A DNA stretch of 7,940 nucleotides from assembly GCA_023431725.1 (NCBI GenBank), contig JAEYVN010000573.1, forward strand, positions 1-7,940. The letters are read 5' to 3'. The position numbers and the translations under genes were made by a program. Shown here one piece after another: positions 1-6,163 of the stretch; position 1 is the first letter of the stretch, and each line of letters opens with the position of its first letter. Below the pieces are notes generated by a model that was not told the DNA's origin, did no database searches, and saw only the letters and a list, made by a program, of their open reading frames with translations. The stretch comes from Pseudomonadota bacterium (GTDB taxonomy: Bacteria > Pseudomonadota > Alphaproteobacteria > Rhizobiales > Xanthobacteraceae).

Positions 1-20
1 TCCACGCGATTCCAATCCAT
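1..20 (-). CDS. CsbD-family stress protein, N-terminal fragment (cut by window edge)
   Basis: Only six complete codons are visible, reading M-D-W-N-R-V, and the next codon begins GA (Glu or Asp). This matches the start of CsbD/YjbJ-type small stress proteins, which typically open with M-(N/D)-W-(D/N)-R-V-E-G. The ATG at 20-18 is preceded on the minus strand by a strong Shine-Dalgarno sequence GGAGGTG (positions 31-25) four bases away. An EcfG-type promoter pointing the same way lies at 79-55. That leaves a leader of roughly 25 bases, a natural arrangement. CsbD proteins are short (about 60-70 residues), abundant cytosolic stress proteins of unknown molecular function and are classic general-stress regulon members. 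A start codon here is well supported. The family call rests on a handful of residues plus the promoter context and could be wrong. Confidence 0.55.
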
Positions 21-54
21 CTTACACCTCCGTTTGAGATTATTTCCGCGAGAC

Positions 55-79
55 AACGTCCGGCCCTCGGCAGGGTTCC
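55..79 (-). promoter_or_regulatory. EcfG-type general-stress promoter for the left-edge gene
   Basis: On the minus strand GGAAC (79-75) is followed by exactly 16 bases and then CGTT (58-55). This fits the GGAAC-N16/17-CGTT pattern recognised by the alphaproteobacterial general-stress sigma factor EcfG (RpoE2/SigT group). The ATG of the CsbD-like gene lies 34 bases beyond the -10 element, so the transcription start would fall near position 47. Its -35 element is 7 bases from the -35 of the plus-strand promoter at 87-111. Confidence 0.72.
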
Positions 80-86
80 GGCTCAA

Positions 87-111
87 GGAACACGTCGTTC
101 CATCGTGCGTT
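87..111 (+). promoter_or_regulatory. EcfG-type general-stress promoter for the 67-residue gene
   Basis: GGAAC (87-91), 16 bases, then CGTT (108-111). The match to the EcfG consensus is exact. The small gene's Shine-Dalgarno sequence starts at 129 and its ATG is at 141, giving a short leader of about 22 bases if transcription starts near 119. Element, spacing and distance all agree with an active promoter. Transcription itself is not shown. Confidence 0.75.
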
Positions 112-140
112 ATTTATGAGGCAGGGCCGGAGGTCGCACC

Positions 141-344
141 ATGGACAGACCGAAGTCACGAGCCTCCGCAAAGGACAGCACGACGAAGCGGCAACCGTCG
201 CGCAAGAGCATGGAAGGCCAGGCCGTCAGCAATGACGATGTTGTGCTTGAGACCTACGAACAAAGTCCCGATCGAGGCAACGGGGATGAGCGCAGCGAGA
301 GTGCGGCGCCGGATGAAACAAGCTCCGACGAAACTATCGCATGA
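141..344 (+). CDS. Small hydrophilic protein of unknown function, probably stress-induced (67 aa)
   Basis: I do not recognise a family. The start is well supported: GGAGGT at 129-134 sits six bases before the ATG, and an EcfG-type promoter lies just upstream. The protein is almost entirely polar. The first 25 or so residues are basic (Lys/Arg/Ser rich, including RQPSRKS). The middle holds the least biased stretch (about residues 27-45, with SNDDVVLETYEQSPDRG). The last 20 residues are acidic (Glu/Asp/Ser). There is no signal peptide, membrane segment or cysteine. The charge-split, low-complexity composition suggests a largely disordered cytosolic protein. It converges on the minus-strand enolase-family gene with only 31 bases between stop codons, and no clear terminator is visible there. 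A longer overlapping frame from 34 would begin upstream of the promoter and is not favoured. Confidence 0.7.
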   Translation: MDRPKSRASAKDSTTKRQPSRKSMEGQAVSNDDVVLETYEQSPDRGNGDERSESAAPDETSSDETIA

Positions 345-375
345 TTTGATCACCGCTCTCTGAATTGAAGCAGCC

Positions 376-1746
376 TCAGACTGGAACGATCATTTTGGGA
401 TCGACGCCAGACGCAAAGCCAGGCTGCATGAGTGAAGTCAGGTCCAGCATCCCGTCGCGAATGGCGAGTCCGTTCGAACCATCGTAGAAGTTGGGATGCG
501 CCGTGCAGAAGGCGCGCACCTCCGCGTCGGGCGCCGCTGCAAATCCGTTGACATAATAATGTCCGTTCCGCTCGGCATGGGCGATCCCGTGAAAGGCGAG
601 CAGTGCCGTATCCTGCTGCACGGACAGCCCGGCCTGACAGGTGAGGTCTTCCGCTGCGATAAATGCTCGCGCCGTCCCGCTTTGCGTCCACGTCGCCGCA
701 CGCGCACCATTCAACAAGGACTTGTAGATCCCCTTGCAGGTCTTTGACGAGATCCCACGATAGCCGAGCGCCACAACTCGCGGAAAGGTGTCGTAATCGC
801 TCTCTCCTTCGTCGATGATGAAGGCAAAACTCTCGCCCAATGCGCCAAGCGGCGTGGTGAACGTGAGATCGCGCGGCAAGGGCTGCTCGATATAGAGAAG
901 CCGCTGCGGAAATTGTCCGAATTGGCGCTCGTGCATCAGCGCCTGCGTCAAGGCCGCAAGCGAATCGACATCGGAATATTGCTCGTTGCCATCGAGCGTG
1001 GCGCGATAATCGATATTGTTCTTGTCCAGTTCGGCAACGATCTGCGCGAGGCGTGACGCGTCGGCCACCGGATCGCCGGAAAGCTTGAGCTTGAAGTAAC
1101 GGCAACCCGTCTGCCGATATGTCTCGCCCAACGCCCCGATCGGCTCCGCGAGGCCAAAGGTATGCCGCACCATCACGCGTTGTGGCGGCACGCGTGATTG
1201 AAGATAGGAGGCAATCGCGTCGTTGGAGAGGTCCGGCGTCAGCCGCGCATCGAGCCCGACGATATTGTCACGCAGCCCTGAGAAGACATCCTGGCCCGAT
1301 GCGCGCAGAAGCGCATCGAGGATCGCCTTGTCAAACTGCGCGGGACCGAAGGCCGCGGCAAGACCGGGGATGTTCTCCTGCGCACATTGCGCAAGGACAT
1401 CGTCGTGACAGGCCGCATGCAGACCGAACGCGGTATCAATGGTGTCGTGGGCGAGATAGCGATCGCGGGCGATCACCAGAACCCGGCGCAATTGCTCGAC
1501 TGTGTCTTCGAGCGTGAGATCGGGGTTCTTGTTGAACCATTTCGGGACCATCAGTTCGGCTGTCGCGCCCACGCTTGAGCCCGCGACAGTTTCGATCTCG
1601 GCCTTGAGAAAAAGCTGCGACGCCTCGGTGATGGTGGCGGCACCGAACTTGAACGGCTTCCGGTAGATGACCGGCCGCTCGAACCAGTCGATGTTTTTCA
1701 GTCGCAAGGTCGACGCGGTGGAAGGAGAGCCGGTCGCCATGGTCAT
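376..1746 (-). CDS. Enolase-superfamily enzyme (mandelate racemase/muconate lactonizing type), substrate unknown
   Basis: This 456-residue protein has the ordered active-site signatures of the enolase superfamily: the K-x-K motif at K219/K221 in FKLKLSGD, metal ligands in LDGNEQ (D252, N254), IEQP (E287) and IIDEGE (D312/E313), then the opposite-face lysine in ISSKTCKG (K335). Lysines on both faces of the barrel are typical of the MLE/dipeptide-epimerase/OSBS-like subgroup rather than the His/Asp mandelate racemase subgroup. Residues 1 to about 150 would form the capping domain. Members abstract a proton next to a carboxylate with Mg2+ and catalyse epimerisation, dehydration or cycloisomerisation; the substrate cannot be read from sequence. 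At 456 residues it is longer than the usual 350-400. The start is fixed by GGAGGG (1758-1753) six bases before the ATG; a second ATG two codons in is possible. It is divergent from the trehalose operon, and no EcfG-type promoter is seen for it. Confidence 0.93.
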   Translation of the reverse strand: MTMATGSPSTASTLRLKNIDWFERPVIYRKPFKFGAATITEASQLFLKAEIETVAGSSVGATAELMVPKWFNKNPDLTLEDTVEQLRRVLVIARDRYLAHDTIDTAFGLHAACHDDVLAQCAQENIPGLAAAFGPAQFDKAILDALLRASGQDVFSGLRDNIVGLDARLTPDLSNDAIASYLQSRVPPQRVMVRHTFGLAEPIGALGETYRQTGCRYFKLKLSGDPVADASRLAQIVAELDKNNIDYRATLDGNEQYSDVDSLAALTQALMHERQFGQFPQRLLYIEQPLPRDLTFTTPLGALGESFAFIIDEGESDYDTFPRVVALGYRGISSKTCKGIYKSLLNGARAATWTQSGTARAFIAAEDLTCQAGLSVQQDTALLAFHGIAHAERNGHYYVNGFAAAPDAEVRAFCTAHPNFYDGSNGLAIRDGMLDLTSLMQPGFASGVDPKMIVPV

Positions 1747-1762
1747 TCAAAGCCCTCCGGGG

Positions 1763-1781
1763 CCCATCCCGTCGGGATGGG
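1763..1781. repeat. Perfect 8-bp inverted repeat with 3-base loop, next to the enolase-family gene's RBS
   Basis: CCCATCCC (1763-1770), GTC, GGGATGGG (1774-1781). On the minus strand this hairpin ends four bases before the GGAGGG ribosome binding site of the enolase-family gene, so it would lie in that gene's leader. It could be a DNA operator for a regulator in the divergent region or an RNA hairpin affecting translation. No U tract follows on either strand, so a terminator is unlikely. Confidence 0.6.
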
Positions 1782-1830
1782 TACATTCATCAGCACAGGA
1801 CAATTCAAATCGGATGGTTCGACGGGGAAT

Positions 1831-1855
1831 GGAACTTTCGCGGGGTTGCTGCGTT
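1831..1855 (+). promoter_or_regulatory. EcfG-type general-stress promoter of the trehalose operon
   Basis: GGAAC (1831-1835), 16 bases, CGTT (1852-1855): the same pattern and spacing as the two promoters at the left end. It points toward otsB, whose ATG is 214 bases beyond the -10 element. Transcription would begin near 1863, so a leader of about 205 bases is predicted. Trehalose synthesis genes are known EcfG/RpoE2 targets in rhizobia and relatives, which supports the call. Confidence 0.75.
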
Positions 1856-2069
1856 GCAACCGAGCCACCCCGCGCGCTTCGGCAGCGCTTTCCTCTATCA
1901 CAATACCAGCGCCGGAAGACTGCGGAATGCACTTTATTTCATGTTTCTTTCCGGATATCGCCAGAGCCCGATATCCGATCAGGTTGCTGCTGTTCCGTCA
2001 CGATTATCGGCCCTACTGCCGCAGCGGAGGGAACTCGCTCTTCTCCGCTCGAAAAAACAGCATGGCCTA
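1856..2069 (+). other. Long untranslated leader of the trehalose operon
   Basis: This is the rest of the 323-base divergent region (1747-2069). It is open in the otsB frame from 1854 and in another frame from 1777 to 2070, but codon use is poor for this genome (TTA, ATA, AGG, CTA, AAA-AAA) and no start codon in it has a Shine-Dalgarno sequence, so I read it as non-coding. Besides the inverted repeat at 1952-1977 I see no recognisable riboswitch, tRNA or other RNA gene. Confidence 0.5.
1952..1977. repeat. Perfect 9-bp inverted repeat with 8-base spacer in the otsB leader
   Basis: CGGATATCG (1952-1960) and CGATATCCG (1969-1977) are exact reverse complements, separated by CCAGAGCC. Each arm contains the palindrome GATATC, so the arms also resemble each other head-to-tail. 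The spacing of about 17 bp between arm centres would suit a dimeric DNA-binding regulator. Alternatively it forms a stem-loop in the otsB mRNA leader. It lies about 97 bases downstream of the EcfG-type -10 element and 92 bases before the otsB ATG. Confidence 0.6.
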
Positions 2070-2912
2070 ATGCCTGAAGCTCTGACCAAACCGAAAACTA
2101 TCGGCGTCGACGCGTCGGAACCGACCATCACGTCGGCCACCGCACGGGGCCGCACCGTATCGGCCGAGGTCCTGACGTTCGACCTCGACCGGACTGCCAT
2201 TTTCCTCGACGTGGACGGCACCCTGCTCGATATCGCGCCGACGCCCCTTGAGGTTAACGTACCCAGCCATCTGCGAGAATCGTTGCACGCGCTGTGGGAG
2301 CGGCTCGACGGCGCCATCGCCTTTATCAGCGGCAGGCCGGTCGCAGAACTGGACCGTATCTTCGACCCCCTCCGCCTACCGGCAGTCGGCGGCCATGGCG
2401 CCGAAATCCGCTTTTCACCCAAGGGAGAGATTCGGCGCAGCCGCATTGCCACACTCGATGACGACCTGCGTGCGGAGTTCGCGCACATCGGCAAAATCGA
2501 CAAGGGCATCATTGTCGAGGACAAGGGCTATTCGCTCGCGATCCATTACCGGCTCGCGCCGGAACATGGCGTCGAGATCATGAAGAATGTTTCGGCGATC
2601 TGCAAAAATGAACGCTGCGACTCGCTCGAAGTATTGCCCGGCAAGCTTGTGGTCGAGATCAAGCCCGGCGGATACGACAAGGGCACCGGTCTTCGCGAAA
2701 TGATGAGCGACGAGAATTTCAAAGGCCGACAGCCCATCTTCATCGGCGATGACGTCACCGACAATGCGGCCTTCGCCGCGCTGCCGGAGTTCGACGGCAC
2801 CGGCTTTTCGGTCGGCGGCATCGTCAAGGGTGCGAGCTACAATTTCGATGGACCGCAGGATGTGCGCGCCTGGCTTGCTCGCCTTGCAGGCATCGATATC
2901 AGGGAGGGCTAA
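2070..2912 (+). CDS. otsB: Trehalose-6-phosphate phosphatase (OtsB)
   Basis: A 280-residue HAD-superfamily phosphatase that converts trehalose-6-phosphate to trehalose in the cytoplasm. Visible motifs in order: HAD motif I FLDVDGTLLD with the nucleophile D47 and acid D49; motif II with S87-G-R89; GGHGAE at 107-112, typical of trehalose phosphatases; motif III region EIKPGGYDKG with K198 and K204; motif IV IGDDVTDNAAF with D227, D228 and D231 for Mg2+. Length suits the family. The reading frame is open back to 1854, but the EcfG-type promoter ends at 1855 and the upstream codons look non-coding, so I start at ATG 2070, which leaves about 45 residues before the DVDG motif. No good Shine-Dalgarno sequence precedes it, which is odd in this operon. 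The TAA overlaps the ATG of the next gene by one base (TAATG), implying translational coupling. First gene of the trehalose operon. Confidence 0.95.
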   Translation: MPEALTKPKTIGVDASEPTITSATARGRTVSAEVLTFDLDRTAIFLDVDGTLLDIAPTPLEVNVPSHLRESLHALWERLDGAIAFISGRPVAELDRIFDPLRLPAVGGHGAEIRFSPKGEIRRSRIATLDDDLRAEFAHIGKIDKGIIVEDKGYSLAIHYRLAPEHGVEIMKNVSAICKNERCDSLEVLPGKLVVEIKPGGYDKGTGLREMMSDENFKGRQPIFIGDDVTDNAAFAALPEFDGTGFSVGGIVKGASYNFDGPQDVRAWLARLAGIDIREG

Positions 2913-4702
2913 TGACGGATTACGGGCTCGATCTCGCGCTCATCGGAAATGGACGCACGGCCGCTCTGGTCGAACCCAGCTCGCGCATCACTTGGTGGTG
3001 CTTTCCGCGGTTCGACAGCAATCCGATTTTTTCCCGCCTGCTCGCCGGCACGGACGAGAAAGGCTTTACCGACGTCGTGCTCGACGGACTGGCCGAGATC
3101 AAATCCGACTATCTGCGCAACACGCCGATCGTTGTCACCGAACTGACCGACGACAAAGGCAATACCGTCCGCATCACCGACTTTGCGCCACGCTTCCGCA
3201 ACCTGGACCGCATCTATCGCGCCCCCCAGCTGGTGCGCATCATCGAACCGATTGCCGGGCTGCCGCGCATCACCATCCGCTGCCGTCCGACTCACAACTA
3301 CGGCCATCCGGTCGCCAATCATACGCTCGGCAGCAATCACATCCGCTACTGGGACGGCGATACGCAACTGCGCCTGACGACCGATACACCGCTGTCCTAC
3401 ATCGAGCGCGAATCGTCCTTCGTCGTCACACGCCCGCTCCATCTGGTGTTCGGGGCCGACGAACCGTTTCCCGCAGCGCTCGGTCCAACCTGCCGCGACT
3501 TCTTCGACAAGACGCGCGACTACTGGCGCGAATGGGTGCGGCGGTTGAACCTCTCCTATGACTGGCAGGACGCGATGGTGCGCTCGGCCATCACGCTCAA
3601 GCTGTCCAACTTCGAGGAAACCGGCGGCATCATCGCCGCCCATACGACCTCGATTCCGGAAACACCGCATTCGCAACGCAACTGGGATTATCGTTTCTGC
3701 TGGCTGCGTGACGCCTATTTCGTGGTGAAGGCGCTGAACCGTCTCGGCGCCACCGGCACGATGGAGGATTTCATCCTCTACATTCTCAACCTCGTGTCGG
3801 AAGAGGCTGAGTCAATCCGGCCCGTCTACAGCGTCGTGCAGACCGATCCGATGGATGAGTGGGTCGCAAAGGACCTCGCCGGATTCCGCGGCGATGGCCC
3901 GGTCCGCATCGGCAACGCCGCATCGATCCAGGCGCAGCACGACACCTATGGCAGTATCATCCTCGCGGCGATGCCGATGTTCTTCGATCGCCGCCTGCCG
4001 CAGATGGGTGACGAGGGTCTCTTCAAGCTGCTGGAAGTTCTTGGCCGCAAGGCCGAACGCCTGGCTCTGACACCTGATGCCGGCATCTGGGAGTTTCGCG
4101 GCCGCCAACGCATCCACACCCATTCGGTGGCGATGTGCTGGGCCGGCTGCAACCGTCTCGCGGCGATCGCGCAGCAACTCGGCTTCGTCGAACGCGCCAA
4201 TTACTGGAACGACGTCGCCGAGAAAATTCATGCGGTCCTGCTGGACAAGGCCTGGAACGAGAAGCGCGGCGCTTTCACGGCCGCATTTGGCTCCGAGGAT
4301 CTCGATGCCAGCGTGCTGTTGCTGCACGAACTCGGCGTCGTCGAAGCCGACGACCCGCGCTTCGTATCGACCGTGGCCGCGATGGAGCGTGAACTTGTGC
4401 GCGGCAAACACGTTATGCGTTACGCCAGCCCCGATGATTTCGGCGTGCCGGAAGGAGAATTCCTGATCTGCCGCTTCTGGCTCATCGACGCCTGGTGGTC
4501 ACTGGGACGCAAACAGGAGGCGCGCGATCTTTTCGTCGACTCGTTGCAGTATCGCAATCGCTACGGGCTACTTGCAGAGCACATCAATATGCACAGCGGA
4601 GAATTGTGGGGCAATTTCCCACAAACCTATTCAATGGCGGGATTGATCCTGACTGCGATGCGTCTGTCTCGAAGCTGGGAGGATCGCTATTGGCGCGGCT
4701 AG
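2912..4702 (+). CDS. Glycoside hydrolase family 15 protein (glucoamylase/trehalase-like)
   Basis: A 596-residue protein with two parts. Residues 4 to about 160 form the trehalase-like N-terminal domain (ALIGNGRTAALVEPSSRITW, CFPRFDS at 30-36). From about 218 to 590 comes the alpha/alpha-toroid GH15 catalytic domain, with RNWDYRFCWLRDA (256-268), GIWEFRGRQRIHTHS (391-405) holding the likely general acid E394, and LLAEHIN then GELWGNFPQTYS (553-574) holding the likely general base E556. GH15 enzymes invert the anomeric centre of alpha-glucosides; bacterial members with this N-terminal domain include trehalases and glucoamylases. Placement between otsB and otsA points to trehalose or a related glucan as substrate, but this is inference. 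There is no signal peptide, so it is cytosolic. AGGGAGGG at 2901-2908 lies just before its ATG inside the otsB end. Its last 13 bases overlap otsA. Confidence 0.95.
   Translation: MTDYGLDLALIGNGRTAALVEPSSRITWWCFPRFDSNPIFSRLLAGTDEKGFTDVVLDGLAEIKSDYLRNTPIVVTELTDDKGNTVRITDFAPRFRNLDRIYRAPQLVRIIEPIAGLPRITIRCRPTHNYGHPVANHTLGSNHIRYWDGDTQLRLTTDTPLSYIERESSFVVTRPLHLVFGADEPFPAALGPTCRDFFDKTRDYWREWVRRLNLSYDWQDAMVRSAITLKLSNFEETGGIIAAHTTSIPETPHSQRNWDYRFCWLRDAYFVVKALNRLGATGTMEDFILYILNLVSEEAESIRPVYSVVQTDPMDEWVAKDLAGFRGDGPVRIGNAASIQAQHDTYGSIILAAMPMFFDRRLPQMGDEGLFKLLEVLGRKAERLALTPDAGIWEFRGRQRIHTHSVAMCWAGCNRLAAIAQQLGFVERANYWNDVAEKIHAVLLDKAWNEKRGAFTAAFGSEDLDASVLLLHELGVVEADDPRFVSTVAAMERELVRGKHVMRYASPDDFGVPEGEFLICRFWLIDAWWSLGRKQEARDLFVDSLQYRNRYGLLAEHINMHSGELWGNFPQTYSMAGLILTAMRLSRSWEDRYWRG
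4677..4683 (+). promoter_or_regulatory. Ribosome binding site that sets the otsA start at TTG
   Basis: GGGAGGA lies six bases before TTG 4690. No ATG or GTG stands between it and the conserved LVVVSNRV motif, so this site decides the start and shows that otsA begins inside the end of the GH15 gene. Confidence 0.85.
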
Positions 4703-6147
4703 TCGTTGTCTCAAACCGGGTCTCGGCCCCGAAATCAGGAACACGCGCAGGCGGCCTTGAAGTCGCGGTCATGGCAGCGCTCAAACGCAATCCCGGCATC
4801 TGGTTCGGCTGGAGCGGCCGCGTCTCGGTGAAGACACTGGAAACGCGGACCATCGAGAGCGATCGCATTTCCTTCGTCCTGACCGATCTGCCGAAGGAGG
4901 CCTATGACGAATATTACTACGGCTTCGCCAACCGCGTGTTGTGGCCGATCCTGCATTACCGGCTCGATCTTGCGGAATTCTCGCGGCAGGACCTGTCAGG
5001 CTACCTCAAGGTCAACGAACATTTCGCCGACGAACTGGACAAGATCCTGAAGCCCGACGATGTCGTCTGGGTTCACGACTATCATTTCCTGCCGCTGGCA
5101 AAGGCGCTGCGCGAACGTGGCCACCAGAACCGGATCGGCTTCTTCCTGCACACGCCATTCCCGCCGGTGGAAATCATTGCCGGCCTGCCACATCACGAGC
5201 GCATCGTGTCGGCGCTGTGCCACTATGATCTCGTCGGCTTCCAGACGGAAATCGATGCCGCCAATTTCGCGCGCTACGTCGAGAACGAATGCCGTTTCCC
5301 CGGCAACAGGACGGATGGCTACGATACCGGAGAGCGGATCGTGAAGATCGGCGACTTTCCGGTCGGCATCGAGACCGAAAATTTCGCCAAGATGGCGCGG
5401 CGCGCGATCAAGTCATCGTTTGTCAGCGGCGTTCTTGCCTCTTTGTCCGGACGCGCGATGATTATCGGCGTGGACCGGCTGGATTATTCGAAAGGCATCG
5501 AGCATCGAATCTCTTCGTTCGAACGCTTTCTCGAAAATTATCGGGAATGGCGCAACAACGTCACTTATCTTCAGATCACACCGAAAAGCCGCTCGGCCAT
5601 TCCCGAATACATGGACATGGATCGCAACGTATCGACGATCGTCGGTCGCGTGAACGGCACCTATGGCGAGGCCTCATGGACGCCGGTTCGTTATATTAAC
5701 AAAGCGCATACACGCACCGCGCTTGCCGGCCTCTATCGCGGCTCGCGTGCGGCGCTGGTCACGCCATTGCGCGATGGAATGAACCTCGTCGCGAAGGAGT
5801 ATGTCGCGGCACAGGACCCGGAAGACCCCGGCGTCCTTATTCTCTCACGTTTCGCCGGCGCGGCCGTTGAGTGCCGCCCCGCGCTTCTCGTCAACCCCTA
5901 CGACTCCGAAGCGGTCGCAGCTGCGATCTATCGCGCCTTGTCAATGCCGCTTGAGGAACGACGCGCTCGCTATGACGCGCTGTACAAGGTGATCGCGAGC
6001 AACGACATCGAGGATTGGCCCGGCCGCTTCCTCAAAGCGCTCACCGGCTCGTCCACGCTTGCATCGTCTACGTCACAGCCGGACAGGCCCTCGTTGCTGG
6101 AAGCGACGACGAGCGGCTATTCCGCTTCCCGCGCGGCTCTCAATTGA
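4690..6147 (+). CDS. otsA: Trehalose-6-phosphate synthase (OtsA, GT20)
   Basis: A 485-residue retaining glucosyltransferase that joins UDP-glucose and glucose-6-phosphate to form trehalose-6-phosphate. Conserved features, counted from the TTG: VVVSNRV (5-11) with R10, AGGLEVAV (20-27), W41, Y77 and W85, VWVHDYHF with D130, FFLHTPFPP (151-159), the R263/K268 pair in VDRLDYSKG, QITPKSR with R301, and TPLRDGMNLVAKEY with D362 and E370. These match the known E. coli OtsA substrate residues almost position for position. Length is normal. The last 30 residues or so are Ser/Thr rich and not conserved. The start is TTG at 4690, chosen from the strong GGGAGGA six bases upstream and because the first residues then read M-A-R-L-V-V-V-S-N-R; it overlaps the GH15 gene by 13 bases. 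A longer frame from ATG 4495 lies entirely within GH15 coding sequence and is rejected. Confidence 0.96.
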   Translation: MARLVVVSNRVSAPKSGTRAGGLEVAVMAALKRNPGIWFGWSGRVSVKTLETRTIESDRISFVLTDLPKEAYDEYYYGFANRVLWPILHYRLDLAEFSRQDLSGYLKVNEHFADELDKILKPDDVVWVHDYHFLPLAKALRERGHQNRIGFFLHTPFPPVEIIAGLPHHERIVSALCHYDLVGFQTEIDAANFARYVENECRFPGNRTDGYDTGERIVKIGDFPVGIETENFAKMARRAIKSSFVSGVLASLSGRAMIIGVDRLDYSKGIEHRISSFERFLENYREWRNNVTYLQITPKSRSAIPEYMDMDRNVSTIVGRVNGTYGEASWTPVRYINKAHTRTALAGLYRGSRAALVTPLRDGMNLVAKEYVAAQDPEDPGVLILSRFAGAAVECRPALLVNPYDSEAVAAAIYRALSMPLEERRARYDALYKVIASNDIEDWPGRFLKALTGSSTLASSTSQPDRPSLLEATTSGYSASRAALN

Positions 6148-6163
6148 CGGAAAGGAGGACTTG

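Noticed and set aside
97..101. A further GGAAC on the minus strand (101-97) as another EcfG-type promoter
   Set aside because: The bases 16 positions on read CGGA rather than CGTT, so it is not a match. Several other GGAAC occurrences inside genes also lack CGTT at the right distance.
156..353. 65-codon minus-strand frame opposite the small stress gene
   Set aside because: It has no promoter or ribosome binding site, whereas the plus-strand gene has both.
350..1105. 251-codon open frame on the minus strand within the enolase-family gene
   Set aside because: It lies in another frame of a gene with clear catalytic motifs; its translation is Arg/Ala/Ser rich with no recognisable domain, as expected of a shadow frame in high-GC DNA.
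1854..2069. Upstream in-frame extension of OtsB (72 extra residues)
   Set aside because: Its ATG overlaps the promoter's -10 element, its codons are atypical for the genome and the extension has no similarity to the phosphatase family. A start at 1941 is less unlikely but has no Shine-Dalgarno sequence.
1777..2070. 97-codon open frame ending TAATG at the otsB start, suggesting a coupled leader peptide
   Set aside because: The frame begins upstream of the EcfG-type promoter, lacks a ribosome binding site, has poor codon use and no family likeness. The TAATG junction may be chance.
2909..3676. 255-codon minus-strand frame opposite the GH15 gene
   Set aside because: It lies fully antisense to conserved GH15 coding sequence and has no recognisable motif; a shadow of GC-rich codon bias.
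4495..4689. ATG-initiated N-terminal extension of OtsA
   Set aside because: It lies wholly inside the GH15 gene in another frame, has no ribosome binding site and is unlike any trehalose-6-phosphate synthase N-terminus.
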